The translations under genes and the position numbers were made by a program. The notes under the pieces are model-generated. The model was not told the DNA's origin, made no database searches, and was given only the letters and a program-made list of their open reading frames with translations. Below, piece after piece: positions 10,609 to 21,854 of a stretch of 64,000 bases of DNA. This stretch comes from Campanula takesimana (lineage: Eukaryota > Streptophyta > Magnoliopsida > Asterales > Campanulaceae): NCBI GenBank assembly GCA_026119855.1, contig JAOWBW010000386.1, positions 186,001 through 250,000 on the forward strand, in the 5' to 3' direction. Numbering within the stretch: position 1 is the stretch's first letter; the number at the start of each line of letters is the position of its first letter.

Positions 10609-11448
10609 CCCAAAAACTCAATTTTAGCCCTTTTAAACCATTCGTTCTATTGTGTGTGACCCCATAGGATTATATTAAGTTGGCAATGAGTCCAACCAAG
10701 GTCAAACTCATAAATCATGAGCGGACTCTAGCAAGCCATCATGACTACCCAATTAATATAACTTAAACAAAGTTCGTCATCCTCATAGAACATATCACAA
10801 TCCTTTTGTCACGCGATATCATATTGGACACAAGTCATGGTCCACGTCAACTTATGTTGTCCAATGCTTTCTCGATCCCGAGTAGATTGATATGAGCAAA
10901 TAACATTGAACACTTCAATTTATTTGGGTACGACCGTACACTATCATCAATCTCACTCATCGAGAGGGCAAGCAGATATCTCTCTTGAGGGAGGGACAAA
11001 TCCCATCTTGACTTATCATTCTTCCCTACATGAATCCGATTATGCCAATCGTAGCCTTTATAACCACCCGGTTAGGGGTAGCGTTTGAGTACGTCAAACA
11101 TAATGTTCATCATGTGGAATACTATGATAATCTCAGGTCTAAGGATAAATGATATAACTATTATGAGATTTAATTATGACATTTGACCATGACATAAATC
11201 TCATAGGTGGGTCAAGTCCAATACTTGTTCTCCAACAAGTACCCATAAGCTTAATTTGTATCATATACACATGATCATCATATGATCATCAATTAAACTT
11301 ATACTAGTCCTTCATAAGTACTAGGGACGGGGATTATTATAATAAACATGTAAAATATATAATAACCGAAGGTTGTTATCTCCATAACAAATGAGAACAT
11401 GATGTAACGCAAGACATTTCTCAAGGGCCTAGAGCATAATCTCCAACA

Positions 11449-12649
11449 TAAAGGTAGAACTATCTTTCTAGTACTTTGAGCCAAGTAGCGTTCTTCATTG
11501 AGTCTAGGTGCTTCCTCTTCTCCACTCTCATAAACTTTCTTCAAATCCAAGCATCAAGGCTAGGGGCTTTTGATCATTTCCTTCCCTAGTCTATTCATTC
11601 TCAAGACGTATGAACTCGTCAAAATAATTCCGCACTAGGGGCTATCCTCTTCACCTCTAACTCTCATTACAAAGTGCGTTATCCTCACCGAGTCGACGCT
11701 TGGAACAATTTCCCAAAAGCCAAGTCGATAGCTAAAATGCCTAATACATTCAAACCCAAAAATCTTGTATGTCTCTCCCCCAATAAGAGACAAACTACTC
11801 TCCTCTCTGAGTCATCTTCGAGTACATACTCTGTCGGAAAAAAAAAGACGCAAAAGAGATGCCCACTAGATTGAAAACCTGAAAAGTCAGTCTAGGCAAA
11901 AATCAGGGTGCGTAATAAAAAAAATAAAAAATAAAAAATTGAGAGAACGTTCTTCAAATCATTTGTTTTTCAACTTTCCTCAAATCCATCAAGTGGGAGA
12001 GCACTCTTCTTCAAATAAAACAGCCTCATAAGCCTGTTCACGGAGTCATCTACGACATACAAGATTCTTGGGGCTTGACTTAGACCACACATGAGATAAA
12101 CATGGGGGAATAGATAACGTCTCTCATCACCTTCACCGGAGACTTTCGGACATGGAACTTTAGAGTTGTCAAAAAAGTACGCTCGGCCTACTTAGAGTTT
12201 GCACATCAATGGTTGTCGGACCAATAGTCATCACAAAACTCTTGGATCTTCAAGGCCTTAGTCAAGGCCATCAATTGGAATCTCAAGAACGCTTTAGGTA
12301 AACTCCTACGCTTTTAATCTCTACTTCTCATCTCATTATTTGTTTTAGAGTACTGTAATCCCATCAAAAGGATCAGCCTAGAGCCTCTCTAATCCATGGA
12401 GATAGTCTCGAAGCACATGATCCGACATACCAACAATTAAAAAATTAATTATTGGCTTTATTTGTTTTAATTACTTGTTCTTTATTTGATTAAAAACACT
12501 TAAGAAAGACCGATCATAGATCGGATAGATTAGGTGTTCCTTGACCTTTCCAATCCATAACTTAACCCCCGAACTCAAGAATCTCACGGTCCGTGTTCCG
12601 TGCAACAACATGGTGGTGACTCTCAAATCAAAAAGGCGAGTGGGTACCT
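11449..12649 (+). mobile_element. Remnant of an older Tat-type Gypsy element, 3' region
   Basis: At 11861-11905 it carries the same ctaga...tctaggcaaaaa hairpin motif that follows the pol stop of Gypsy-2 (21461-21560). The end (12540-12649) resembles the 3' part of the Gypsy-2 LTR (aacccccgaact...aaga-tct...ggtgactct). No open reading frame of note. It is the target into which Gypsy-2 inserted and it borders Copia-1. Confidence 0.55.
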
Positions 12650-12840
12650 TGTAGACACCCCACCTTGGACCGCTCACCCCGATTGCACATTTGATCTTGT
12701 GTTTCTCCCCATTTTAAGTGTCTCTCGTTAGTTTCTGTCACTTCCGTTAAGTTCCTGACTGACTTCGTTAAGTCCAGGGACTAAACTGAATGACAGGGCT
12801 GACTTTCTAGTCCATTCTGTCAAAATTGACTTCTCTGAGT

Positions 12841-12908
12841 CGCGCGCCTCCGATAGGAGGATCCAGGCGCGCGCGCCTCCCGCCCCCAAAGCAGGAAGCG
12901 CGCGCCTC
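12841..12908. repeat. GCGCGCGCCTC word array in Gypsy-2 5' U3
   Basis: Three words at 12841-12850, 12865-12878 and 12897-12908. The middle one, AGGCGCGCGCGCCT, is a perfect 14-bp palindrome. The array is about 120-190 bp upstream of the TATA box. The 3' LTR repeats it at 26621-26688. Confidence 0.85.
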
Positions 12909-13026
12909 TGGGCGTCGGTTACAGATTTCTGGTCAGGATTCTCTCCATTGCTCAATTTACAGGATTTTGCCCGGGAAAGATTTCTTGGTGACTGAGTTTT
13001 GGCACCAAAAACATCTCTCTTTCACC

Positions 13027-13034
13027 TATAAAAA
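13027..13034 (+). promoter_or_regulatory. Gypsy-2 LTR TATA box
   Basis: TATAAAAA in the LTR (copy at 26807-26814 in the 3' LTR). Confidence 0.65.
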
Positions 13035-13657
13035 CCTCCCTTTACCTCCATTTTCAAGGACGGAAAACTTATACAAAAACTTTGACCAAAAACCTTGACC
13101 TTAGACCTTGGACCTTTTGGCTCTCAATCTCACATTCTCCAAAGGATTTCTCCAAGTAATTCAACAAGAAGTGTTTGAAGTCTCTTGAAGTCTAGGTAAA
13201 GCTCTTTCTTTCCCCTTCTCAACTTCATCTCTTTTCTCTTTCTTTTCGTTTTATCAAAGTGCGATCACCTAAATCATTTTGGGACATGACTCTAATGATC
13301 ACCTCATCTCGTTGAGGTTGGTTAAGGAGTTATCTCCTACATTCCAAACTCTATTTTAAAACCCCTTTTTATGATTTAAAGAAGAAGAAGAAGAACATTT
13401 ATCATTCATGTAGATTTTGATCATGCAAGACCAACTTTAGTTGGGCAAGATGGGTGTTTCGGTACTTCTCATCTCGTAATCTAACCCCCGAACCTCAAAA
13501 ACAAGGAATCTCTGTTTTCGTAATCAAACTTAGGCTATTATCAATAGGTTTTTCTTATGTTCCTCAAAACATAGGTGGCGACTCTAAAAACAAGTTAGAC
13601 ATCCTAGGATAATTCACCGCTCTAGCCAAGTTGTGGGCTTTCCCGGGGAATCTACAG

Positions 13658-13675
13658 TGGCGACTCCGCTGGGGA
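13658..13675 (+). other. Gypsy-2 primer-binding site
   Basis: TGGCGACTCCGCTGGGGA one base after the LTR. This is the primer-site type known from Tat/Ogre elements (reported as Arg-tRNA primed). It differs from the initiator-Met sites of the other elements here. Confidence 0.75.
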
Positions 13676-14796
13676 GATTTGAGGGTTAAACTTGCATTCT
13701 GATCAAAATCTACATCTTTTCTGGGCATTCTAACTCCCGATGGGGGAGGCGCGCGCTTCTGGCCTCTTCAGCCTAAGGCGCGCACATCCCGTATCAAGGA
13801 CCAGAAACGCCCGCTTCTTTATGTTCTTCATCTTCTTCTTCTGCTATTCTTCACTAATCATTTCTGCAGGGGTTACAATATGCACATAGGACCAGGGCAA
13901 TCCCCTGAGTCCAAAATCTGACAATCTGACAGGTGTGCCCAGAAGCGCGCGCCTCCTAATAGCATTGTGCCATGCGCGCGCATCCCGTATCAACACTAAA
14001 AGGTTTGGGTTGGTTCCCAGAACAGAATAGGTTTCAGTGACTGAGCAGAACAGTGGGGTGTGGGCACAGTTGCCTGCATCAGAACAGAATTGAACCCTCG
14101 GACTGTTTATTTTTATGTTTTATTTACCGGTCACACGGGTGATTCGGGAGTTGTAATTTATGTGCTTATGTGTTTTTTTTATCTTTCTTTTCAAAAATAA
14201 AAATAAAAAAAAAATTGTCACGTGATAGACCTCACACTACATGCACATATTCCTATGAATTGCTCACTATCAAGTCGCACCAGTCCAACCCCAAACCCGT
14301 CGAGGCCCGTCCTAGAAAGTTTCAAGCTCCACTCGACCTTGGCTCTTTCGAAACGGTAAACCTCAGCCCGTGGCGTAGTTCATGACTACATGCCGGGGGT
14401 GACCTTTGAGCCTCATATTCAAGTCGAGCACAAGCCACACAATTCTAGTTAGGGTCTAACACTCCATGACTCAAGTCGGTTTCCATGTACCGAGATTTCC
14501 CTAAACTAATGTCTTCAAATTATACATGCCAACTTGTTGAAACGGACGCAATAAAAATCCGTCCCCAAAAGTGGTTATTTTGGACGAAAATAAAAATCCG
14601 TCCCCGCATGTATGCTTTAATACATTAATTTAGTTTAATCCCGATACATGTAGGATTCACAAACGCGATGGAATCCGATGAGTATATGGGACCGCGAGAT
14701 GGTCTATATACTAGTGTGACGATTCCATTATTTTCTTAGAAACCCCAAAAGGGATCCATTCCCTCCGACTTATAAAAAAAAGGAGTCTTTTCTTAT
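13676..14796 (+). other. Gypsy-2 untranslated leader with word arrays
   Basis: About 1.1 kb with no convincing ORF. It holds five or six copies of the family word (aggcgcgcgcttc 13747, aggcgcgca 13776, aagcgcgcgcctcc 13944, atgcgcgcgcatccc 13973), some followed by tcccgtatcaa, and a duplicated aataaaaatccgtcccc at about 14550 and 14587. Confidence 0.65.
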
Positions 14797-16080
14797 GTGG
14801 TTCGAGTCGTGTGCCCAACTGTGTGTTCTAAGCCTCTTCGTGGACCGCAAGTGTTACTCAAGACTGACAAGGGCCTCTTCTGCAATATAGGTTCAATTGG
14901 TACTTACAGAGTCTACCGGGATTCGGCAAATCGGTTAGTCCGTGAAGAGATTACTCCAACAGCTCCAACAGCAACCATGACCGGCGCCTCCAACACCAAC
15001 AACACCATGTCTCTCGAACAACTTTCAACCATGGTCCAACTCCTCCAAGAGCAAGTCTCCACCCTTAATAAGGAGGCACAAAGAAAAGACGACATTTGGC
15101 AATCCCACCTCGACAGCCAAAGGGAGGCCCACGAGGCCGAGATGGAGTTAATGAAAGAAAAGCTCACTAATCTTGCCAAGGGGAAGAGCAAAAATAACGA
15201 TGACGAATCCGAATGGACCGAAGGTTTGTTCAAAAGTCCTTATGTCAACACCCGCACCAAGAAAGTGGGAGAGCCAAGTTCCGAGAACAATGAGCCCAAA
15301 ATGGTGGATTCTATCATGGCCTACATCGACCAAAAATTCAATGGGCTCAACATGGGCAAAGGCTCCGACACAAGCCTTTATCAATCATCCATCCTCATGA
15401 GTACTATGGCCGATCTTCCTGATAAGTTCAAGATGCCCGACATAAGCAAATTCAAGGGCAACTCTTGTCCTATGGCTCACATTGAGACTTATATTTGGGC
15501 AATGGTTCCGAAGAAGGTCTCCCCCAAGGTGATGGCTCAATGCTTTCCTCTCACTCTCGAGGGGGCGGCAAAAGATTGGTATGCTACTCTCCCGCTCACT
15601 GTCCGTCTTGATTGGGACTCCGCCATGCTTGCCTTCAAGAACCAATACCAAGGCAACACCACTCACCGGCCCACAAGGAAAGAGCTAGAGAACACTACTC
15701 AACGAGACCACGAGTCCTTTATCGACTTCACAAGGAGATGGAATGATAAACTCTCCGAGATTGTGGAAAGGCCAAATACCAAGGAGCAAATGGACATCTT
15801 TCTCGAATGTCTCAAAATTGATCTCCGCACCCACTTAAGTGGGGCTTGCTATGCGGATTTCTCCCAAATGTATGAGGTGGGGGTCCGAATAGACGAGTTG
15901 CTCAAGGAAGTCAAGAAAAGTGCTCCTAGCTACCGCTACAAGGCCGCTTCCAACTCCACAAAAGAGGCCTCGGTCAACGCCGTCACTATCGACAAGGGGA
16001 ATTACAAAAAGGTTCCTCCACCCCAAGACGGTCAACCCCAATCATGCTCACCACAAATATTGTGGCTACCACCAATATAG
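14797..16080 (+). pseudogene. Gypsy-2 Gag (Tat type), frameshifted at its end
   Basis: 427-codon frame. The likely start is the internal ATG at 14977 (residue 61), because the first 60 residues are basic leader-like sequence. It has a coiled coil (about residues 70-125) and then the retrotransposon Gag helical domain (about 215-385, with the W-Y-A-T-L-P and F-I-D-F-T-R-R-W blocks). Near 16020 the zinc-knuckle-like region moves to the frame that opens at 15920, so a one-base indel has broken the join. The structural protein would package element RNA in cytoplasmic particles. Confidence 0.8.
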
Positions 16081-17164
16081 TGGCCACACCACCGAGGAAT
16101 GCTTCGTTCTCCGCAATGTCATTCAAGATCTCATAGACAAGAAAGAATTTGTAGTGACTAATGGCGAACATGTCAATGTAATAGAAATAGGAGAACTCGA
16201 GGGGACCACCCATTCAATCCCAGTTGTGAATGGGGCCCCCAATGTTATGAATAAACTTGACAATTCTTGTTATGTTGTAACTTACGATGAGGTAATGAGG
16301 GAAGTACTAGAGAATAGGAAAAAGAAGCAAGATGGGAACGTCAACATGCTAACTCGATCCGGTCGAGTCATAGCAAGCAACCCTTCCACTTCCGCACCAA
16401 GCTCCTCTTCTCAAAGGCCGCAAGCTCGCGACACTCCCGAAAATCCTCTACTTGTCCAACTCAAGAAAACTCAAGCCAACATCTCTATTTGGGAACTCAT
16501 CGCATCCTCAAAGAAACACCGAGATCTTGTCATCCGCAATCTTGATGATACATCAATTCCTCCCGATACTACTCCCGAGGACCTCACGGCAATGATCGGT
16601 CACATTCATTTTGCCAACGTCATCACCTTTGCCGATATGGACCTTCCACCATTTGGTTCCGACCACAACGAGGCAATTTACCTCAAGGTACGAGCAAGCG
16701 GGAGGCCCATCTCAAGAGTCTTAGTGGACAGTGGTTCCGCACTCAACCTCATGCCTGGCAGAATCATGGGCATACTGGGGCTTAAGGATTCCGATTTGAA
16801 GCCTTCTACTCAAGTAATCCGAGGTTATGACAGCACCGCCCGTACAATCATGGGCATGATCGAAATAGACATCGAGTTTGGGAGTATGGTTATGTCCGTT
16901 CCATTCCAAGTGCTTGACATCCCGGCCTCGTTCAACTTGCTTTTGGGTCGACCATGGATTCACAGTTCTAATGTCGTCCCGTCAACTCTCCATCAATGTG
17001 TCAAGATCCGAAATGGTGATGAAATAGTGACCGTCATGGTAAAAAACATCACTATCCACAGAAAAGGTGAGCCCGTCCACCAAGTTCAGCATGGTTTACC
17101 AGACTCCACTCTCTCCGGCATCTCAATCAACACCATTGACAAAGAAGGGGGAAACGGATCATAG
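15920..17164 (+). pseudogene. Gypsy-2 Gag tail and protease, in-frame stop
   Basis: Relevant from about 16025: a cysteine/histidine motif C-x2-H...H-x4-C typical of Tat Gag ends, then a retropepsin with L-V-D-S-G-S-A at about 16725-16745 and the I-L-G/L-L-G-R-P block. The frame ends at a TAG (17162-17164) but resumes without a shift at 17192. The stop is therefore a single codon inside what was one protein. Confidence 0.8.
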
Positions 17165-17191
17165 ACCCCCAGCAACCACAAAGTCCTCCGC

Positions 17192-17974
17192 ATGATGAGG
17201 AATATGGACTACTTCCCTGGTTTAGGCCTAGGGAAATATCAACAAGGAATCCTACATCCTGTGCAAGTCCCATTTGTCAAGAACACGTTCGGTTTGGGGT
17301 ACGAGCCTTCTAGAGAAGACTTGAAACAAGAGCAAGCGATCAAGAATGAAAAGGCCCGAGCTCGTAAAGAAGGCCATCGTTATGAGGTCCTTAATCTAAG
17401 GCCTTACCGCAAGACGTTGAATGGCTATTTTGTCCGCCAAGGGGAAGACGTTCCATACATGATCTTTCCCGAGCCATGGGTTAACAATAAGGGTGTCAAA
17501 AAGCCCGGTCTCGAAATCTTCTCCGATTGTGAGATCCAGAAATCCGAAAGGGAACCAACTCCCATGTCGCCCCGTGAATGGTGGGGGAGGAAGGTGACTA
17601 TAGAGTCCGAGACAGAAATCATCGTGGGGGAAGAACCGACAGATTTAGCCTCCATGTTCGAAGAGCTTACCATAATGAATGAATGCCAAGTCAATGCCAT
17701 CCATGACACCGTCATCATGAATGAGACTATCAGTGAGATCCGGCCAAGGTCCGAACCGATCAACAATTGGTATTCTACGAAAGGGCCCGTGGTATCCGAG
17801 GAATTCTTAGTCCAAGAAATGGGTTGCATACCCCGCACAGCAACAAAGGAAGAGCGGCTCACACTTACTTTCGAGTCCGAGAGTGTCTCTAATACCCTCA
17901 CCCAAGAGGATATGGAGGCCATAGCCGAGCGTGTGTTTCCTTTCTTTGCTAATGAAAAATTTGATTATTTCTGA
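17192..17974 (+). pseudogene. Gypsy-2 linker with G-patch-like start, continues the protease frame
   Basis: Same frame as the preceding protease ORF. Begins with a glycine-rich G-L-G-L-G-K segment and F-G-L-G-Y, resembling G-patch sequences found after retropepsins. The rest is an acidic linker of no recognised fold. It ends near 17974, where coding passes to the pol frame opened at 17931, a second frameshift. Confidence 0.65.
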
Positions 17975-20900
17975 GTACCCTGAGATTGCAAACATCATAA
18001 ATGATGAATTAACTAATAATGAACTTAATGAACAAGTTAATAATGATTCAAATTATGATGAAATAGACCACGAAAACACAACATACTTAAATGAACTTGC
18101 TCAACAGGTCCGTAGTCGTGGTGAAAATGGTCTAGGGGCTGACGAAGAATTACATGTTGTTAATCTGGGTACCAACGAAGAGCCAAGGGAAACTAAGATC
18201 GGAAGCTTCTTCAAGGGGGACGACAGAAACAGATTGACTGCACTACTACAGGAGTTTGTGGATGTGTTCGCATGGTCATACAAAGACATGCTGGGTTTGG
18301 ACAGAAAGGTAGCGGAGCACAGAATTCCGATCAGAGAAGATGCCAAGCCAGTAAAGCAGAAGCTCAGAAAGATCAAGCCAGAATGGTCTCTGCAAGTCAA
18401 AGAAGAGATCGAAAAGCTCCTCAGTGTGGGTTTCATCAAGGTTATCGAGTATCCGACATGGTTAGCCAACATCGTGACAGTCAGAAAGGCAAACGGCAAG
18501 GTTCGAGTTTGTGTGGACTTCCGGGATTTGGACAAAGCTTCCCCGAAAGACGGTTTTCCACTCCCTAATATCGACATGCTGGTCGACTCCACTGCTACCT
18601 ACGAGGTTCGCTCGTTCGTGGATGGGTTCGATGGGTACAATCAGATTCTCATGGCCGAGGAAGATCAACATAAGACAGCCTTCACAACACCATGGGGTAC
18701 CTTTTGCTACACAGTCATGCCATTTGGGTTAAGAAACGCTGGGGCTTCCTACCAAAGAGCCGTGACAGACTTGTTCCACGATATGATTCACAGAGAAATC
18801 GAGGTCTATGTGGACGACATGATCATTCACTCCAAAGGGACCGATGGTCAACATTTAATCGATCTCCGCAAGTTCTTCGAAAGGCTTCGTCAACACAAGA
18901 TGAGGCTCAACCCTGTAAAGTGCACATTCGGGGTTATCCGAGGCAAAGTCCTTGGTTATATGGTCACTGAAAGGGGAATTGAAGTAGATCCCTCCAAAAT
19001 CAAGGCAATCATTGACATGCCTCCTCCAAAGATGCAAAAAGAGATCAAAGGCTTCATGGGCAGACTGCAATTCATCAGTCGGTTTGTGCACAAACTCACT
19101 TCCATGTGCGAGCCAATCTTCAAGCTACTCAAGAAGAATGTGGCTTTAGAATGGACCGACGCGTGCCAAGAAGCCTTCGACCAAGTGAAGCATTACTTGA
19201 CGTGCCCTCCTGTTCTAGTTCCGCCGCACAAGGAGAAGCCTCTTTTGCTCTATCTCACTGTCAATGATGAAGCCCTAGGGGCTATGTTAGCACAAGAGCA
19301 ACGAGAGTCCACAAAGGAGAATGCCATTTATTTTGTCAGTCGCCGATTCCAAGGAGGCGAAAAGAACTACTCTGTCTTAGAGAAGTCATGTGCAGCATTG
19401 GTTTGGGTTACTCAAAAGCTCAAACACTATATGGAAGCTTTTTCGATCAAGCTAGTAGCAAAGGTGGACCCGCTCCGCTACATCTTCGAGAAGCCTTTTA
19501 TGTCAACAAGAATAGCCAAATGGTACTTCATGCTTGCCGGCTATGATATCACTTACGTCACACTAAAATCCGTCAGGGGGAAAGTGTTCAGTGACCAGCT
19601 TGCCGAATTCCCGTGTGACAAAGTGAAGGGGGAAGACGTACAGTTCCCCGACGAGCATTTAATTTGTACTGCAACCGAGGAAAATAAGTGGCAACTTTTT
19701 TTCGATGGCGCTGCCAATAAACACGGTTTTGGTATAGGAGTATTGCTTGTCGATCCAAAAGACATCTACACTCCCATTGCCATTCGTCTGGAATTCGAAG
19801 CTACCAACAACATTGCCGAGTACGAAGCATGCATAGCAGGGCTCGAAGCAGCTCTCGAAAGAAACGTCACGGAACTAGAAGTATTCGGCGACTCTTTGCT
19901 CCTCATCAATCAGCAATCGGGTAAATGGCGAATCCAAGACCCGACCCTCCAACAGTACGGTCAGCACCTTGAAGAATTGGTTGAACAATTCCAAGAGATC
20001 ACTTTCAACTACCTGCCAAGGGATAAGAATCGCTTCGCCGATGCACTGGCCACCATAGCTTCATTAGTCGAAATGCCCAAAGGGAAAATGGTGAAGCCTT
20101 TCAAAATTGCCCGAAGGAACAGTCCGACGTACTGCATGAGTATCGAGATCAACGAGGTTCAAACAAACTCTCCGTGGTATTCGGATATCATGAATTTCCT
20201 CAAAGATAGCACCTATCCCGAGAATAGCAATAAGAAGTCTCAAGTGGCTCTGCAAAGGCTAGCCTCCCGGTACGTACTGATTGGAGACAGGGTCTATAAA
20301 AGACACCACGACGGGATCAATCTCTTATGCGCCAATGAGACCGAAGCTCAAGAGATAATGTGTGAAGTGCACGAAGGAGAGTGTGGACCCCACATGAATG
20401 GGTTTATGCTGGTCAAGAAGATACTCCGCATTGGTTACTATTGGAGCACTATGGAACGAGACTGTATCGAGAAAGTCAAAAGGTGTGCCAAGTGCCAATT
20501 CCATACTAATCTACAACATGCTCCACCCTCACAGCTTTACAATATGACCACGCCTTGGCCTTTCTCTTGTTGGGGGATAGACATCAACGGTAAAGTCCAT
20601 CCTGCCGGAAGCAATGGGCAGTCATTCGTCCTAGTGGCCGTCGACTACTTCACAAAGTGGGTCGAAGCACAAGCCTATCGGACCCTCGACGCCAAGAAAG
20701 TGGCCGAATTTGTAAAGATTAATATCATGTGCCGATACGGCGTGCCTCATGAAATCATTTCCGACAACGGCTCTCACTTTGAGAAAGAAATGGATGCACT
20801 TTTGGTAGAATACAAGATCACCAAGCACAAGTCATCTCCTTACCGTCCCCAAGCAAATGGCGCGGTTGAAGCAGGAAATAAGACCATCGAGACCATCGTC

Positions 20901-21419
20901 AAGAAAATGGCCTCGACAGGAAGGGATTGGCCCGAGAAGCTACCATTAGCATTGTGGGGCTACCGCACATCAATACGGTCAGCAACAGGAGAAACTCCGT
21001 ATGCATTAGTCTATGGTTCTGAAGCCGTACTCCCAATCGAACTTGAAGTCCCATCTCTACGGGTCCTCCTCGAGAATCAAGTCAACGAGGTCGACTGGAT
21101 GCAAAGTCGATATGAACAGCTAGCCTTACTCGACGAGAAAAGGCTAAGAGCACTCGAACGCACAAGGGCGTATCAGCAAAGGGTGGCAAGAGCTTTCAAC
21201 AAAAGGGTGAAGCCTCGAAACATCAATGTGGGAGATTTGGTCTTAAGACAACATCCTCCTAATGCCATGAATCCCCTGGGGAAATGGGGACCCCGATGGA
21301 TCGGTCCGTACGTGGTCAAAAAGATACTAAGCGGCGGTGCAGTCCGACTCGTGGATTTAGATGGTGACCAGCTGCCAAAGGAGGTCAACCTCGACAAGCT
21401 CAAGAGGTTCTATGCTTAA
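17931..21419 (+). CDS. Gypsy-2 Pol: RT, RNase H, second RNase H, integrase
   Basis: Intact 1162-codon frame. The upstream coding frame joins it by a shift at about 17970, so the annotated ATG is only the first in this frame. RT has the Y-V-D-D catalytic box at about residue 293. It is followed by the normal RNase H/connection region (about 470-570) and then an archaeal-type second RNase H beginning L-F-F-D-G-A-A near residue 587, the hallmark of Tat elements. Integrase has an HHCC finger (about 815-865) and a D-D-35-E core (D in G-I-D-I near 883, D945, E980). No chromodomain follows. Functions: cDNA synthesis, template removal and integration. Confidence 0.92.
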   Translation: MCFLSLLMKNLIISEYPEIANIINDELTNNELNEQVNNDSNYDEIDHENTTYLNELAQQVRSRGENGLGADEELHVVNLGTNEEPRETKIGSFFKGDDRNRLTALLQEFVDVFAWSYKDMLGLDRKVAEHRIPIREDAKPVKQKLRKIKPEWSLQVKEEIEKLLSVGFIKVIEYPTWLANIVTVRKANGKVRVCVDFRDLDKASPKDGFPLPNIDMLVDSTATYEVRSFVDGFDGYNQILMAEEDQHKTAFTTPWGTFCYTVMPFGLRNAGASYQRAVTDLFHDMIHREIEVYVDDMIIHSKGTDGQHLIDLRKFFERLRQHKMRLNPVKCTFGVIRGKVLGYMVTERGIEVDPSKIKAIIDMPPPKMQKEIKGFMGRLQFISRFVHKLTSMCEPIFKLLKKNVALEWTDACQEAFDQVKHYLTCPPVLVPPHKEKPLLLYLTVNDEALGAMLAQEQRESTKENAIYFVSRRFQGGEKNYSVLEKSCAALVWVTQKLKHYMEAFSIKLVAKVDPLRYIFEKPFMSTRIAKWYFMLAGYDITYVTLKSVRGKVFSDQLAEFPCDKVKGEDVQFPDEHLICTATEENKWQLFFDGAANKHGFGIGVLLVDPKDIYTPIAIRLEFEATNNIAEYEACIAGLEAALERNVTELEVFGDSLLLINQQSGKWRIQDPTLQQYGQHLEELVEQFQEITFNYLPRDKNRFADALATIASLVEMPKGKMVKPFKIARRNSPTYCMSIEINEVQTNSPWYSDIMNFLKDSTYPENSNKKSQVALQRLASRYVLIGDRVYKRHHDGINLLCANETEAQEIMCEVHEGECGPHMNGFMLVKKILRIGYYWSTMERDCIEKVKRCAKCQFHTNLQHAPPSQLYNMTTPWPFSCWGIDINGKVHPAGSNGQSFVLVAVDYFTKWVEAQAYRTLDAKKVAEFVKINIMCRYGVPHEIISDNGSHFEKEMDALLVEYKITKHKSSPYRPQANGAVEAGNKTIETIVKKMASTGRDWPEKLPLALWGYRTSIRSATGETPYALVYGSEAVLPIELEVPSLRVLLENQVNEVDWMQSRYEQLALLDEKRLRALERTRAYQQRVARAFNKRVKPRNINVGDLVLRQHPPNAMNPLGKWGPRWIGPYVVKKILSGGAVRLVDLDGDQLPKEVNLDKLKRFYA

Positions 21420-21456
21420 TAAACAAAGACCATATTAAAAAAATTAAAAAAAAATC

Positions 21457-21580
21457 GCTCGCTAGGTTGAAAACCCGCAAGGGCGGCCTAGGCAAAAATT
21501 AGAGCACGTACAAAAAAGAAGCCCGCTAGATTGAAAACCCGAAAGGGCGGTCTAGGCAAAAAACAGGGTGCACAAAAAAA
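21457..21580 (+). ncRNA. Duplicated hairpin motif after the Gypsy-2 pol stop
   Basis: Two tandem copies (about 21457-21505 and 21518-21575) of a stem closed by CTAGG/CCTAG in copy A (21462-21466 with 21487-21491) and CTAGA/TCTAG in copy B (21526-21530 with 21551-21555). The inner stem is CCGC/GCGG or CCC/GGG. Each is followed by gcaaaaa. A third diverged copy lies at 11866-11895 in the older Tat remnant (CTAGA/TCTAG). The paired change suggests an RNA structure. No function is known to me. Confidence 0.45.
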
Positions 21581-21854
21581 ATGGTCTTTGTTTGTTTGAA
21601 CTACGGAGACCTGAGCCTCCCAACTGGAGGAACGTAGGCAACCTTCGGGTGCGGTCCAAAACATATCAAAAATACCCAATTCACTTCAAATAACAAGATG
21701 GAATTTTTATTCATTCGATGAATTATTCAAGCCATTACACGGATTTATTGAGCAACAAAAGACATCAAAATATTAAATCCTAAAACAAAGTGGTCTAATT
21801 GCAATCTCTTGGGGTACAAAGAAAAATCTAATCTTTCTTAGGTTTGGGAACCCA
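21581..21854 (+). other. Gypsy-2 non-coding spacer
   Basis: No ORF or motif recognised between the hairpin repeats and the antisense ORF. Confidence 0.5.

Larger units (their letters stand above)
9901..11448 (-). repeat. Copia-1 5' LTR (1548 bp)
   Basis: Starts TGTTGGGTTT right after the primer site and ends ...ctccaaca. Homologous in layout to the Copia-3 LTR, sharing 'ttctattgtgtgtgacc' followed by tagg-attata, 'agttggcaatg' and 'tactagggacggggattatt' boxes in order, but clearly diverged. A TATA box reads TATAAATA on the minus strand (10376-10383). The right flank is taaag (11449-11453), whose partner TSD would be off the left edge. Confidence 0.85.
12650..13656 (+). repeat. Gypsy-2 5' LTR
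   Basis: 1007 bp, TG...CA. It has a GC-word array at 12841-12908 and TATA box TATAAAAA at 13027-13034. Near-identical to the split 3' LTR. Confidence 0.92.
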
